Counted from the first letter of the stretch, positions 24,401 to 35,589 are shown. The stretch: DNA of 64,000 nt from Spinacia oleracea (GCF_020520425.1 NC_079487.1:13067501-13131500), one strand, 5' to 3'. Program-made: numbers and translations. The notes: generated by a model from the letters alone, not told the origin.

Positions 24401-26789
24401 TAAGGACTTCCTTCACTAGGGCGGCGGTTGGATTTGCTTTTCCTTCCTCAAGTAGCCGCGTGTACTCCCTTGGTTCCCAATCTTCCTCATTGGCACTTCC
24501 CACCAACACCGCTTCAAGTGCATCATCCTTTCTAATCAAGGGAAGTTGCTCACGTTCTAAATCATGAAGAGCATCCACTTGGCAAATAGTCTCTCCCATG
24601 GAAGGAGTTCCCATAGCATTCAAGAGTGAATACTCCATTTTCTCGTCTCCCACCTCAAAAGTGATTTTTCCATTCTTCATATCAATGATTGCACCTGCAG
24701 TGGCTAAGAATGGTCTACCAAGTATAATGGGGACATGTGCATCCTCTTCCATCTCCATCACAATGAAGTCGCATGGGATAAAGAATTTTCCTACGCGAAG
24801 AGGAACGTCTTCAAGTATACCCAAAGGAAACTTCACCGACCTATCCGCAAGTTGTAGAGACATGCGCGTAGGCTTTAATTCACCCATTTGAAGTTTCTTG
24901 CAAATAGAAAGCGGCATGAGACTCACACTTGCACCAAGATCACATAATGCCTTGTTGATCTCTATATCCCCGAGCTTCACTGGAATTGAGTAGCTACCTG
25001 GATCACCTAATTTCTTAGGGAATGTATTTTGCAAAATAGCACTACACTCTGCATTCAACGCGACAGTAGCATTCTCCTCTAGCTTCTTCTTGTTAGAGAG
25101 CATATCCTTCAAAAATTTTGCATAGGATGGCATGTCGGATATTGCATCTAAGAATGGAATTTTGATGTGAAGCTTCTTCAAAATATCAAGAAATTTTCCA
25201 TACTTCTTCTCTAGCTTAGCTTGAGCCAACCTTTGTGGAAAAGGAACTTGTGGCGCATATGGAGCAAGTGGTGGTGGAGTCGATGTCCTTGGTTCTTCCT
25301 CAACTGCACTACTATCAATCACCGTGTCATTTGTGACTACCTCTTCAACAACCTTCTTTGATGGCTCCCTTACAGGAGGATCTTCCAACTGCTTTCCACT
25401 CCTCAAAGTTATGGCATGCATATGCCCTTTTTGTGGTTGCTCTGTTTGACCTGGAAAGGTGTTTGGAGTCTTCATAGTTTGGCCAACTTGGTGAGCAAGT
25501 TGACTTACTTGATTTTCCATGAGCTTACCTTGAGCTTGCAACTGTTGGATGGAACTTTTGGTGGTAGAGATAAAGTCCTCCATCATAAGCTCGAAGTTGG
25601 ATTTTTGTGGGGGTGGTTGCATAGGTTGTTGAACTAGAGGTGGCCTTGCTTGGAAACCAGGTGGTGGTGCATTATAGTTGTTATTTCGAGGTGGTGGTGG
25701 ATTTTGTTGAGCTTGGGTATTCTTATAAGAAAAGTTTGGATGATGTTTCCAACCTTCATTATATGTGTTTGAATGTGGGTCATATGGCCTTTTGGGATTC
25801 GAAGTGTAGAATGCATTGGCTTCCTCGATCGACATCCCATTAGTGTTTTGCGGACATTCAGGTGCAGTGTGACCTTGTACATTACACATTTGACAAGTTT
25901 CAGATGAGCCAGAAGAAGATCCTGCTTGAAGCTTGTCGACCTTAATTGTCAACGCCTGCACAGAACTAGTTAAAAGGGTTAGAGCATCAACATCATGCAT
26001 ACCTCCCTTTTTAGCATTGCGTCGTCCTCCTGGATGGTAGTTGTCATTTGCTGCCATCTTCTCAATCAGCTCCTTCGCCTCAGTAGGATTCTTTGTCATG
26101 ATAGAACCTCCAGACGCAGCATCAATATATATGCGAAATTCATGGGTCAAACCATTGTAGAATGTTTGGATTAGCATCCACTCAGGAATACCATGGTGAG
26201 GACACTGTCTCTGTAGTCGCTTAAATCTTCTCCAAGCTTCATATAGAGACTCATCATCAGATTGATGAAAGGTAGCAAGCTCGTTCCTTAGTCTCGCAGT
26301 TTTCTCTTGCCCCAAGAATTTAACTAAAAAGGCCTTGGCAAGCTTGTCCCATGTATCAAAGGAACCGGTACCTTCGTCTCGTAACCATTCCTTCTCCCTA
26401 TCCCGTAATGAGAAAGGGAAAAGACGAAGTCTTATAGCGTCATCAGTAACACCGTTAAGCTTCATCGTATCACACTTCTCCAAGAAACTGTCAATATGAG
26501 TAACGGGGCAGTCATGTGGTAGGCCTGCAAATGAATCATTGGAGATGAACTGAATAAACTGAGGCTTCAATTCAAAACTTTGAGCAGTAACAGGTGGCTT
26601 GACAATGCTGGAGAGGAGTCCTGTTGTAGTGTCAGGAATTCCATACTCCATAAGGGATTTTGGTGTTTCGTCACCCATGTTTCTTCGGTTCTGATTTCTC
26701 CTCCGTCTACCTCTTCGTCTTCTTGCAGTAGCTTCGATTTCAGAATCAAGAGAGGTTAAGTCTTCTGAACCTGAACTGCGAGTTCGCAT
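21450..26789 (-). CDS. Athila-type gag-pol polyprotein, 1779 aa, intact
   Basis: This is the complete polyprotein for the element's replication cycle. Rough domains: basic Arg-rich N-terminus (residues 22-36), gag (about 90-265), CX2CX4HX4C zinc knuckle [14 protein letters not shown] near 298, retropepsin with CDLGAS near 616 and ILGRPFL downstream, RT with the active-site FMDD near 1056, RNase H from about 1200 (starting at [12 protein letters not shown]), an integrase HHCC finger near 1410-1460, and a catalytic core with D near 1483 (WGIDFMGP), D near 1543 (ISDRGTH) and E near 1579 (GQVEVSNRE). The last two are about 35 residues apart, as expected. There is no stop or frameshift. The ATG at 26789 lies about 110 bp downstream of the primer site. 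Confidence 0.96.
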   Translation of the reverse strand: MRTRSSGSEDLTSLDSEIEATARRRRGRRRRNQNRRNMGDETPKSLMEYGIPDTTTGLLSSIVKPPVTAQSFELKPQFIQFISNDSFAGLPHDCPVTHIDSFLEKCDTMKLNGVTDDAIRLRLFPFSLRDREKEWLRDEGTGSFDTWDKLAKAFLVKFLGQEKTARLRNELATFHQSDDESLYEAWRRFKRLQRQCPHHGIPEWMLIQTFYNGLTHEFRIYIDAASGGSIMTKNPTEAKELIEKMAANDNYHPGGRRNAKKGGMHDVDALTLLTSSVQALTIKVDKLQAGSSSGSSETCQMCNVQGHTAPECPQNTNGMSIEEANAFYTSNPKRPYDPHSNTYNEGWKHHPNFSYKNTQAQQNPPPPRNNNYNAPPPGFQARPPLVQQPMQPPPQKSNFELMMEDFISTTKSSIQQLQAQGKLMENQVSQLAHQVGQTMKTPNTFPGQTEQPQKGHMHAITLRSGKQLEDPPVREPSKKVVEEVVTNDTVIDSSAVEEEPRTSTPPPLAPYAPQVPFPQRLAQAKLEKKYGKFLDILKKLHIKIPFLDAISDMPSYAKFLKDMLSNKKKLEENATVALNAECSAILQNTFPKKLGDPGSYSIPVKLGDIEINKALCDLGASVSLMPLSICKKLQMGELKPTRMSLQLADRSVKFPLGILEDVPLRVGKFFIPCDFIVMEMEEDAHVPIILGRPFLATAGAIIDMKNGKITFEVGDEKMEYSLLNAMGTPSMGETICQVDALHDLEREQLPLIRKDDALEAVLVGSANEEDWEPREYTRLLEEGKANPTAALVKEVLSVSSVGESTTPPEVELKPLPSTLKYAYLGPNNTYPVIVNAELNDTKLEQLLTVLRKYKSVIGYTIDDIKGINPSFCMHKIILEDDHTSSIEPQRRLNPNMMEVVKKEVLKLLAAGITYPISDSKWVSPVQVVPKKGGMTVVKNDKGEPIATRTITGWRMCIDYRRLNKATRKDHFPLPFIDQMLERLAKHSFFCYLDGYSGFFQIPIRPCDQEKTTFTCPYGTFAYRRMPFGLCNAPATFQRCMMAIFSGLIENSMEVFMDDFSVYGTSFDVCLENLEKVLHRCKEVNLILNWEKCHFMVQQGVVLGHVVSHKGIEVDKAKIEVVIEGLPPPNSVKGIRSFLGHAGFYRRFIKDFSKIARPLTELLAKDAPFVFTDACLEAFNRLKEALISAPVMQPPDWTLPFEIMCDASDYAIGAVLGQRKDRKLHAIYYSSKTLDSAQMNYATTEKEMLAVIYAIEKFHSYLVGSKVIIHTDHAALKYLMTKSHAKPRLIRWVLLLQDYDIEIRDTKGTENVVADHLSRLLLDKGDGDDLPIDDSFPDEHLLALSQIESPWYADLAKFLSTDTLPHGYSSQQKKKFFYEARRHFWEDPFLYKLCADAMMRRCVPEGEVNRIIYHCHDLPCGGHAGPTKTAAKILQCGFYWPTLFKDVYAYVKACDRCPRTGTISRKHEMPLNNILEVELFDVWGIDFMGPFPSSYGNRYILVAVDYVSKWVEAIATPTNDARVVSKFFKKVIFPRFGLPRVLISDRGTHFLENRFEAMLKKYGVQHRVGIGYHPQTSGQVEVSNREIKSILEKTVARTRKDWSVKIDDALWAYRTAFKTPIGTTPYRLVYGKACHLPVELEHRAYWAIKNLNFDARAAGEKRLLQLNELDELRLEAYESSKFYKEKTKRWHDKGLVRREFKEGDQVLLFNSRLKLFSGKLRSRWSGPFKVCKVYPYGTIELWNKNGGTFKVNGQRVKHYRVGDPIDERVDITLSTPSQDK

Positions 26790-26900
26790 GCAAACAAAAG
26801 ACTAAAGAGGAAGATCAAAAACACAAGAAACAATAGCCGAAGCAACAAATCGAAAGCTTAGTAAAAACGAATCTAAAATAATCAGATTAAAAACCGTTAG

Positions 26901-26918
26901 TCCCCGGCAACGGCGCCA
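26901..26918 (-). other. Primer binding site (tRNA-Asp type)
   Basis: The minus strand reads TGGCGCCGTTGCCGGGGA a few bases inside the 5' LTR. This is the site typical of Athila and related plant gypsy elements, complementary to tRNA-Asp. Confidence 0.92.
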
Positions 26919-26923
26919 AAATT

Positions 26924-28289
26924 TGATAGGCGTGTCGCGTACCTAACAAAAATAACCTAACAAGACCACTACTATGTAGACGGGCAAGCAAGGGTCGGAT
27001 CCCAAGAGACTATGGTTCAAACAATTATATAGACTCAAGCAATTACTAAGCAAGTAAACAATTCAAATAAATGATAATCAATAACTAAAGAACTAATTAA
27101 AGGGATTAAACTAAATAATAAGATAAATCAATACTAAAGACATCCAAGATCAAGCATCACCACGAATACAATTAATGCAATAGTCGTTCTACCCCTAACA
27201 TATAATTCAATTGATTAATGAGGAAAAGCAATCCCTATATAATACCATTGGTCTCTCCCGAGTTATCAATGGCTTCTCTAATCACAATCAAACCTACTTC
27301 CGTGGAATCATGCAAATTAAAGACCTTGAACACATTACTCTAACTTCCTAATCATCCATTCAACTACTCCCGTGATGAACTTCAAACCCTTAATTGATTT
27401 ATTCAAACCCGTCAAAACCCAACTCCCGTTGTGATTAAAACAATGGATTAATAACAATACTAGTTATCCCTAATCTAATATTGGCATGAGCACAATCAAT
27501 TAAGCATATCAATTGCAATTATCATTAAGGAAATTAAAGAATTAAATCATGCATTAATCGTATTCGGGTTCCGCTAGATCTCGGAATAAGGAAACTACTC
27601 GCACATATTAATGAAAATAATAATGATAATCAATAAAGAAAACATAATTAACAATAATAAAATAAGAGAATTTAGAGAAGAAATCAATACTTGGAATTAA
27701 TTATCAAATCTTGAATCTTGAAAGCAAAACCCTAGAAAATAGTATGGAAGAACGTAATACCCAAAAAGAAGTCTAAAAGTAATATCTGAAAAAAATAATA
27801 AAAAGTCCTCCAATAAAAGACTATCTAAAGCCTATTTATATCCTAGCATAAAACTAGGTATTTTTATCCAAATAGGACTCTCAAACGCCACCAAAATGAG
27901 CTGCCACAAGTGGGTTGTGGCACGAAGAAAACTGCCACAACCGGGCTGTGGAACGGACTGTTTGCTTCTGTTCTGCTCCAATGTCGACGCCCACAACCAG
28001 GTTGTGGCCAAAAGATTGCACGCCACAACTAAGTTGTGGAGCAGGCTGCCACGATGCTCCATTGATGCTCCATTAGTGCTAGAAACGCTCCATATAAAGA
28101 AATTTCTCGCGATTAAAATAAATTCCACGCAAATCGAGCCTTATTCCTACAAAAACAAAAACAAACAAACCGAGAAGAGCAATATCGAAATAGGAAGAAT
28201 AATAGCTCAAAAAGACTAGGAGAATGAAGAAAACACAATAAAATATGACCAAATATCACATATAAATCATGTATAATATCGTGTTATCA
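26924..28289 (-). repeat. 5' LTR of Athila-type element
   Basis: It is 1366 bp and almost identical to 16034-17399. It contains the same four CCACAAC/GTTGTGG dyads at about 27903-28041. It is flanked on its outer side by TSD AGCCC (28290-28294). Confidence 0.95.
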
Positions 28290-29927
28290 AGCCCGCTCAG
28301 CCTCAAGGGCACAAACAGTGGTGGGAGAAGGATTACTACCATCAATCGGGCTAGCCACTATTTCTACAGGCGGCTGAGCCTTCCTAACCCATACATTGTT
28401 CCGGCGACGATCTCTGCGAGAGCTTGCATTTCTTTTAACAACAGCAGGCCCCTTCATGTTAGGCACCTTTTTAGGCCTGACACTGGAACGGGGAAGAACT
28501 TCCTTTCGCTTTCGATCAGGACGAGCTTTCACAGTCTTAAAACTATAGGTACGAGGTCTGGCAGAATCAGGACCCTCATACTTAACACGAATACGAGGTA
28601 TCAAAAGCTCAGCCGGCTCTCCATTACGAGCCTCGGTCCTCACATCCTTGTCATCGAAACTCATCCACAACTTATAGTTTTCAGAAAGACCCACAAACCC
28701 ATTTGTAGCTACAGCACAACGCGGGAGACCATCATAATACCTAGCCCACGCTAAGACCCGTGTTTGTGCAAAGGTCGCTACCTTAGGTGGTACCGTATCA
28801 GAAAAGGGGATAGTCTGCCTTAAACCATATTGACGCATGACTCGGTAAGGGAAAATATAAATGGGACAAGATAGCCCCAACAAAGAAATATAAACTGATA
28901 CATCAGACCCCCCTGTCATAGTAGTCAAACCCCACCATGGTACCACCCACTTAATAGAACAAATGCCGTAAGTAAAAAAGGAGGTCCATTCGGCCTCGTC
29001 CTGGCCTTGGTGCAAGTATTTTCGGTTACCCAAAGCTATAGGGCGATAATGTTTAGGATCGGCAGGAGCTTCCAAAAGTCTAAGCCGTTCCGCAAGCCAT
29101 ATCTGCAAAAACAGGTACGATCGAATCAAAAGAATGAAAAGAAAGAAAAAAGGTTCCTGGGGCGCAGTTTCAACGCCCAGGACCAGGCGCCGAATATTCC
29201 AGCGCCCAGCCCTGGGCGCTGAAACTCAGCCCCAGGCAAAAAAAGAAAAGTGGCGTATATGTGCGCAAAGAAAAAAATAGATTACCTGCAGTAATAGGGG
29301 GCTTCCCTTAAAAATTTCGGATTTGGCATCCTTCTTCAGCTCATCCGCACTCAGCAAAGTCTCAGCGACAACCAACGGCATAATAGAATAGCAACTTTCC
29401 ATCTGGCTAATCAAGGGGATTAGCCTTATGTCGCCGAACTCACCGTTATTATTCGACAGCAAATAATGATTCAACAAGAAAAATACAAGGGCTCGAATGT
29501 TCAATTTTTGTTCGGTCATATTCTTACTAGGCCTAAAATGATGTTTTACGAGTTTTGCCAAGTTAACCTTATCGTCTACGACAAGTTCAGCAAACATGTT
29601 ATCATCTAGCCCTAGGAAAACCCTTATGGTTGTTTTACCCTCTTCAATAGTGCCAGGGGTAACGGGAGTAGCATTAGTAGGATAACCAAGGATCGCAGCA
29701 AATTCATCAGGCAAAGGACATATTTCATTGCCCCGAAAGGAAAAAACATGATGATCGGAGTCCCAAAAGTTTAGGGCAGCATGCAGAAAATTATAATCAA
29801 TATTAATTTGTTGTAAGCCTAAAAGTGCCTCTAAGTGGTATTCTTTTAACAAAGCTTTTTCTGTGTGAGTAAGGGCTCGTAGCCAACGCCTAACAGTCCG
29901 TTGGAGTGAGAAAGTAGGGGTCGACAT
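28290..29927 (-). pseudogene. Antisense spliced ORF of T1 (DUF7745 / plant-mobile-domain type)
   Basis: It runs opposite to T1. Exon 1 is 29927-29286, starting ATG and ending CTGCAG before GT. The intron is 29285-29103, ending in a pyrimidine tract and TTGCAG. Exon 2 starts at 29102 and runs into the Athila insertion at 28290, then continues at 16028-15864. The joined product would be about 539 aa. Exon 1 has a helical N-terminus and the phrase LPDEFAAILGYPT. Exon 2 opens IWLAERLRLLEAP and has WTSFF and WVVPWWGL. This pattern matches the plant DUF7745 / aminotransferase-like plant mobile domain group, which occurs in transposons. The C-terminal third is basic. The insertion breaks it. Function unknown. 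Confidence 0.75.
29170..29225. repeat. T1 dyad pair (b), inside the antisense ORF intron
   Basis: Two dyads, CGCCCAGGACCAGGCGC and GCGCCCAGCCCTGGGCGC, lie about 30 bp apart in the 183-bp intron. They have the same spacing and trailer as the other T1 pairs. Confidence 0.85.
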
Positions 29928-30839
29928 GGCAAAAGCAGTAAATAAATTAGAGCACGGCAAAAAAAAGAGAGAAAGAATTTGAGAGTGGTGGAAAATAAGG
30001 ACGTACTTAGCCCCTATATATAGCTGAACGCACCCAATAAACATCCTGATCCCATTCGGAAACGTGTTTAGAAATCCGAAAATCAAATATTACCAGGAAA
30101 GAACTTTCAGCGCCCACCTCTGAGCGCCGAAATTTTTAACGCCTGAGCTTGGGCGCTGAAAATACAGCCCAAGGCCCAGATTTCACAAAAACGCGGAATA
30201 GGAAAGGACTTAAGACTGTGTTGCTAAAACACGAGGCCCTATTACAAGTAAGATCAAGCCCAAAGCACCTTTAGCTCCCAAATAAGCAAAAAATAAGAAT
30301 AACCTTGAAACTTGGTCGAAACTTAGACTCATCTCAGAAAACGCTCATGTACACTTTTCAAAAAAAAAAAGCAAGTTAAATATCATGGTCATTCTTCGAA
30401 ACACCAAAAATATGTGTCGTCAAGTCATTGGTTTTCCAAATAGAAAATGTCTGTCTGTCAAAGGGATAATCCGGGCCAAGCCGAAACCGGATGTCGCCTG
30501 AAAGCTAAAGTCGCACTCCACGGCTTCACTAAAATAGCACACTACTATAGGAGATCGCTCGCACATACGAGCGTGACCCCAAACATGATTACAAGACGCG
30601 AAAAACGACCAACAAGCCCCAACACTTGGGGGCTCGCGAAAAGTGGACTCCAACAAAGCGTGCAATCAAAATCACATTCCCAGACTGCGCCACGCACCAT
30701 AACATGTTTGGATATCTCAAAAAATATTGTTAAACAAAAATATACACAATGTGGACCCACTTATAGGACACATCTAATCAGGAAATATTACGACCCACCA
30801 ACAGGTTGTAATCACAAAAGCCCTTCTACATAGGCAAAA
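29928..30839. other. T1 region upstream of the antisense ORF
   Basis: A possible TATA sequence (CTATATATAGC, about 30014-30024) lies about 90 bp upstream of the antisense start codon and may be its promoter. Further out are dyad pair (c) and AT-rich sequence with no recognisable coding region. Confidence 0.5.
30107..30161. repeat. T1 dyad pair (c)
   Basis: Two more diverged dyads, GCGCCCACCTCTGAGCGCC and CGCCTGAGCTTGGGCGC, about 30 bp apart, lie about 180 bp upstream of the antisense ORF. Confidence 0.75.
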
Positions 30840-31370
30840 TAAGAAATGGGCTCGCCCACCCTCAGCGGGCGGGGTCTGCGCCACTAGCCGCGCAGGTCCT
30901 CAGTTTTCGAAAAATAAAATCTTCAAATTTAAAATAGGCTCGCCACCTTCAGTGGGCGGGGTCTACGGCGCAAACCACGTAGGTCCTTATTTTCAAAAAA
31001 AACAAAACAAAATAAAATTTCAAAACAGATTCGTCCACTTCAGCGGACGGGGTGTCTACCCTCAGCGGACAAGGTTCGCCACCTTTAGCAGGCGGGGTCT
31101 ACGTCACAAACCGCGTAGGTCCTTATTTTCAAAAAATTTCAAATAGATTCGTCCACTTCAGCGGACGGGGTGTCCACCCTCAGCGGACAAGGTTCGCCAC
31201 CTTCAGCGGGCGGGGTCTACGTCACAAACCGCGTAGGTCCTTATTTTCAAAAACATCAAACAGATTCGTCCACTTCTATCGGACGGGGGGTCCCCCTCAG
31301 AGGACAGGCTCGCCCACCTTCAGCGGGCGGGGTCTGCGTCACTAACAGCGCAGGTCCTTAGTCGCTGCAG
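30840..31370. repeat. GC-rich tandem repeats before T1's 3' LTR
   Basis: Repeats have the pattern 'CCACCTTCAGCGGGCGGGGTCTACG...CGTAGGTCCTTATTTTCAAA'. The clearest units are two of about 118 bp at 31029-31262, with shorter variants on both sides. Each holds a CCGC/GCGG-type hairpin around TTCAGCGG. A 3' tandem-repeat region next to the LTR is known for the Tat lineage. Confidence 0.85.
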
Positions 31371-31377
31371 CGATAAT

Positions 31378-31465
31378 TTTTATTGGATTTTCCTTCGTTT
31401 TACTTCCTATAAAAACAAGGGTACTGGATTTTCCTTCGTTTTACTTCCTATAAAAACAAGGGGGT
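31378..31465 (+). repeat. Direct repeat, about 43 bp, two copies
   Basis: The phrase beginning TGGATTTTCCTTCGTTTTAC and ending ATAAAAACAAGG occurs twice back to back. Confidence 0.85.
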
Positions 31466-31584
31466 TTTCTCGTTTAGCCAGCCCTGAAAATGAGAATCTT
31501 TAAAAACGTTTTACCTCGTGATTGGGCTTGGCCAGGCCCAATTACACTTTACAGCTTTAATTTCGAAAACATCTGTAGTTACTC

Positions 31585-31700
31585 CCAATGACAAACTGAG
31601 GGAGTTTCTACGCATCTTTAGATCCTTCCAATGACAAAGTGAGGAAGTTTCTATACCATCAGTTGACAAATCCCAATGACACGTGAGGGATATGTCGACA
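31585..31700 (+). repeat. Short repeats near T1's polypurine tract
   Basis: CCAATGACAAACTGAGGGAG and two close variants occur within about 110 bp upstream of the polypurine tract. Confidence 0.7.
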
Positions 31701-31853
31701 CTTCAAGTGATGACCCTTAAGTCAAATGTTATCACTCGGGGGCTCGTGAGACCCTCGCAAAACAGGTCACATACACCATGGCTTGTGCGACGCACTCCGT
31801 CTAATAATTTGACCATCGCAACCCTCCAAGACTCAGTCAAAGTGGGGGCTAAC

Positions 31854-33316
31854 TGTAGACACCTACTTTTGTCCCCATTCTCGCAAGGGAAAGGTTCGAT
31901 GATGAAAGCATAAAAGCTCCACTTGACAACGCATCTCCTATAAAATAAATGAATCTCGATTCCCCATTTCATTTTACCCGAAACCTGCTATTTATGGAAA
32001 CCTGCTAAAAATAGTAGCTGCCGTAAAAGGTAGCTTCTAAAAGTGGCAAATCATAAAAGATAGAAACCTCTCAGAATTAGGTGTTGCACTCCAACATAAA
32101 TCCTAAATGAGATAGAAAACTGCGAGAATCCTATTCCTAAAAGGATTCGAAAATAAGAGTTACGTATTAATTAAAATCCTAACGAGCCTAGAGTTCGTAA
32201 CGGGCCCAGACGCATTCCGTCACAAATTGATACGCGCTAAAAGACTCAAATTAATCTCAAACTCTACGGATTTTAGAATCCGAATTTGACTAAACAAAGA
32301 ACTGCCCAGACCCTATTTTCAACGCCTGGCTCTGGGCGCCGAAATCTTCGGCGCCCAGGCCTGGGCGCTGAAAATACCTAGGTACGTTTCTTTTCCTAAT
32401 TCTTTGTGGATTAGAACTCTGCAATTCTATCTTTCCACGAACTCTTCCCTATAAATAGACCCCTAGTTTCGACGTGAAACGAAACACAACAACACATGAT
32501 ATATTCTAAGTATTGACTCTAAACCCCTTAGCCTAAGCCTCTCGCTGCGAAACTGTTCACGCGTTCTGTCGCAATCGATCCATAAATCGAACAGAACGTA
32601 TCCTGTCCCATAATCGAGATTCGTTAAATAAAAAGGAGAAATGGCAAAGTCAAAGTGGTTAATTTTCTGAGAACCCTGACGCACCTCTCAATGGTGCGTC
32701 GTAATGTGTCCCTTTTCGATGATTTAACTGCTTTCCTCGCCCTTTTTATGAACTGTTAAACTAACCTAATATGATTGTTCTATCACGCCTAATAAATATA
32801 ATATTTTTGGGAAATCGGATTATCATGCTAGGTCCCTTAATGCTATTTAAATCAGATAATCACGATCGAATTAGTATTATATGCTGCATATTGCTAAAAT
32901 CAATTCAGATTAGTTTAATAGTTAACGCATGTCCCTTCAATTATTTATGCTGAGCTAGTAAGGATATCCTGCCTTTGGAGTTATCGACGAGCGAATTACT
33001 CCTCTCGGTAGTTACAGTCCCCCGAACCCTCAATCTCTACCTTGCGGGTGTATATTGAGATATCCCCACACCAGGGATCACAAGGGAACCTACGGCCGTC
33101 GTGGTCAAACATAATTGCACTCCCTTTATGTCACGATAACCGGGTTTTGTCAGTTTTTCTCATTGTCGTTAAAAACTGAATGGCGACTCCTATATTACTA
33201 GTCAATTGGGTGTATACTCACAGGAAATCCAATTACACTTGATTGAATAAAAAGAATCGTCACACCCACGAGGGACAGGTCACGCATTAGCCTCGCGCTT
33301 TTTCGACCCCCTCACA
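31854..33316 (+). repeat. 3' LTR of T1
   Basis: It is 1463 bp, starting TGTAGACACC after a polypurine tract and ending CCCCCTCACA. A TATA box TATAAATA lies at 32450-32457 and gives the orientation. Dyad pair (d) lies about 75-130 bp upstream of it. A second, 5'-truncated member of this LTR family lies at 41001-41894, which confirms the right boundary. The 5' LTR is outside the window. Confidence 0.88.
32317..32375. repeat. T1 dyad pair (d), in the LTR
   Basis: CGCCTGGCTCTGGGCGCC and GCGCCCAGGCCTGGGCGC lie about 30 bp apart, about 75 bp upstream of the LTR's TATA box. The second is a perfect 18-bp palindrome. Confidence 0.88.
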
Positions 33317-33432
33317 ACAACCACATAATGAATGTAAGGTTCTGATCATAGAAAGTAAAAGCTCAGTTTAAGCTTAGTATGTTTCGTCCTATAGTTGACA
33401 TGTCAAACTAATCGCTTCTCCCATGATTACAG

Positions 33433-33534
33433 ACCCCGGAAAGAGAATTCACTAGCAGGATTTCTGGACTAGAAATCTATAACAAGAATGTCAGGGATCT
33501 TCTCAATTATGAATCTGGTCGCACCCTTAAGCTA
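33433..33534 (+). pseudogene. Kinesin-7 motor domain exon fragment
   Basis: After a TTACAG acceptor the frame reads EREFTSRISGLEIYNKNVRDLL and then GRTLKL. This matches the conserved EIYNE-V-DLL segment of plant kinesin-7 motor domains, the microtubule motor family that includes NACK/HINKEL. The usual Glu after EIYN is Lys here. The frame ends at TAG soon after, no donor GT is seen, and no neighbouring kinesin exon is present. It starts only 117 bp after T1's LTR, so T1 may have separated it from the rest. Confidence 0.8.
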
Positions 33535-34097
33535 GAATCTAGGACCGATTAGTGTGTTGGAGGGGAGAGATTGGTTTCTATGCACAAAACAGCTAAGTTG
33601 GGTCCACATAAGCTAGAAATTCTCATTTGTTTTGAAAATAGTAACTCGCCCCTTTCCAAAACTGTAACAGAAATACAAAAACATGGAAACAAATGCATAC
33701 ACGCCCCAGTGTAATTCGTAAATAACATACGTGACAGTTAATGAAAGATTACGTCAACAATATTACGGTGTATATGCAAGGACTAAATAAAGTATTAACA
33801 TGGTGCCATCAGAGAAACTACTACAAATTGGTCGCAAATCTAGATGTCATATACTGAATCCTTAGTAGCACAAAAATATATAGAATGTGAGTCCATTTCC
33901 AACTAGAATACAATAGTGCTACACTGCTACATGCACATACAATTTCACTGGACAAGCTACCTAATGTCACTGTCTGTATCATCCTTCCATTAATGTGTTC
34001 AACCAAGAAAATTCAATAAAGCAAAAGAGAGAAACGCCACTGCACTAAAACAACCATTTCAATTTCTCATATTTTCTTTTTTCTGAACATGGGGAAA

Positions 34098-34185
34098 AAA
34101 TCAGACTCAATCAAACTAGAAAATATCAGACACAATCAAACTGGAAAAAAATAAGACCCAATCAAACTGGAAAAAATCATACACT
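34098..34185 (+). repeat. Degenerate tandem repeat around CAATCAAACT
   Basis: About four units of the form ATCAGACACAATCAAACTGG, 20-30 bp each. Confidence 0.7.
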
Positions 34186-34420
34186 TCGTATTATTATTGT
34201 CATATTCTTCTCTCTCTCCTTTTCTCTTTATTTATGAAATTGGGAACCATTTCAGACATCAATTTCAGATTTTCAAAGGAATTAGGACAAAACACTAGAT
34301 ATGACAGTAAATCATACTTTGAATAATATTTTTCTAATACCATAACTAACTAGAAGAATTGTAACGACTAGAACAACACATGTATAAGAAAAAGAGAATT
34401 AGTGAGGATGACCACTTATG

Positions 34421-34488
34421 GTTTGACAATTTGTAATCTTTGAGTGTTAGTTTAGTTTGACAATTTGTAATCTTTGAGTGTTAGTTTA
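34421..34488 (+). repeat. Exact 34-bp tandem duplication
   Basis: The unit beginning GTTTGACAATTTGTAATC occurs at 34421-34454 and again at 34455-34488 without a difference. Confidence 0.92.
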
Positions 34489-35589
34489 GGCCTTGCTAAT
34501 GCTTACATGCATGGTTTGTGATTTTTAAACCGTAGCATCACAAAGAAAGACTTTCTCAACCTTAAATGATTATTTGCATACAGCTTCCCGCCCCCCTGGC
34601 CATAATTAGACTATAATTAGACTGGAAAAACAAGTGACAGTGCCTCTCCCTTATGCTTTATCCCAGTTTAAATTAAAGAGTAACAATTCATGTAAACAAA
34701 TCAGAACAATAATCAAGCATAGCAAAATAGAAATGCATGATTTAAAAGTCGTCAGAAAAGCAATCAGTGTAAAAATATTAAGAACATCAAACATCAAGCT
34801 TAAACAAACAGATAGAATCAATATTAATCTACACTGAAGTTTACACCTACTCATTTATATCATTTTACGTAAGGCCATGTGCTTTACACCAATTGAAATG
34901 AGTTGATGTTGAATAATATTGGTCTTTATTGATAATAACTGATTTATATTTATTAAAAATGATTTCACTGATCAATGTTCAAACAAGGCCACATATAGCT
35001 GCATTTATATCCATTTTATGCATTCCTTTTTAAGTCTTAACATTTGTGAGTTGTTACAACTTACAAAAGGGAAGTCGGAAACTTAGACATCATAATTAAT
35101 GTAACAAGCATATATACAGGAGTCAGATTGAGAAGATATAACACTTACATTATCACTTACGTTGTGAACTTGGATGATTTCCTGGATCATCTTCCAAAAG
35201 TATGGATTATTGCATTAGTTTTCTGTGCAAACAAACCGCTCAAACCATTTCGACTTCCCCAATCACATCCACGGCCTTTATCAAACTCGCAGAAAATGAA
35301 ATATTAGAGTTCTCCTCTGCATCATATTTTGATATGTACCTGCTCATTAATAACAAAATTTCAACAATTAGATAATGGGACAGGAGCCACAATGTCTTCC
35401 TCTATTAACATCGATGTCAAGAACTCAAGAAACCTACAGCTATCCAGTTTTGTATGTTACAACAATCAGATTAGGAAAAAGATATTGAAAAACCTTTGTA
35501 AAAAGTTCATACTTAAAAACCCTGTTGTGAGTCTTGCTAGACATGTTTCAAAATAAGTACTAGTTACCTGAAAATATTTTCTACCTTCA

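Larger units (their letters stand above)
16034..28289 (-). mobile_element. Athila-type Ty3/gypsy element, apparently intact
   Basis: It is 12,256 bp, flanked by AGCCC at 16029-16033 and 28290-28294. Its two 1366-bp LTRs differ at about six positions by eye. It has a tRNA-Asp type primer site, an uninterrupted 1779-codon gag-pol, a second ORF downstream in the envelope position and a polypurine tract next to the 3' LTR. Long LTRs, the Asp primer site and the extra ORF after integrase fit the Athila lineage. High LTR identity and open frames mark a recent insertion that may still be competent. It sits inside T1's antisense ORF. Confidence 0.95.
1..33316 (+). mobile_element. Tat-like Ty3/gypsy element T1, 5' end outside window
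   Basis: This is the main host layer of the nest. It holds, in order, a plus-strand gag-protease ORF, a noncoding stretch, an antisense spliced ORF, a tandem-repeat block, a polypurine tract (AAAGTGGGGGC, 31840-31849) and a 3' LTR. Two later insertions, 327-13432 and 16034-28289, inflate it. Removing each insertion with one TSD copy rejoins the interrupted reading frame, so both came after T1. No reverse transcriptase, RNase H or integrase is seen between the gag-protease stop and the antisense ORF, so this copy is probably non-autonomous. Antisense ORFs and 3' tandem repeats are known features of the Tat lineage. The lineage call is inference; the nested layout is seen directly. Confidence 0.8.

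Noticed and set aside
30840-31370. Possible CRISPR array
   Set aside because: Repeats are long, vary in length, contain hairpins and lie beside a polypurine tract and LTR in a plant genome. No cas-like gene.
33317-34200. Left CACTA terminus near 34041 (CACTAAAACAACC) or 34088 (CATGGGGAAAAAATCAG)
   Set aside because: Neither matches the right terminus well enough or carries the GTT flank, and T1's LTR already interrupts the element here.
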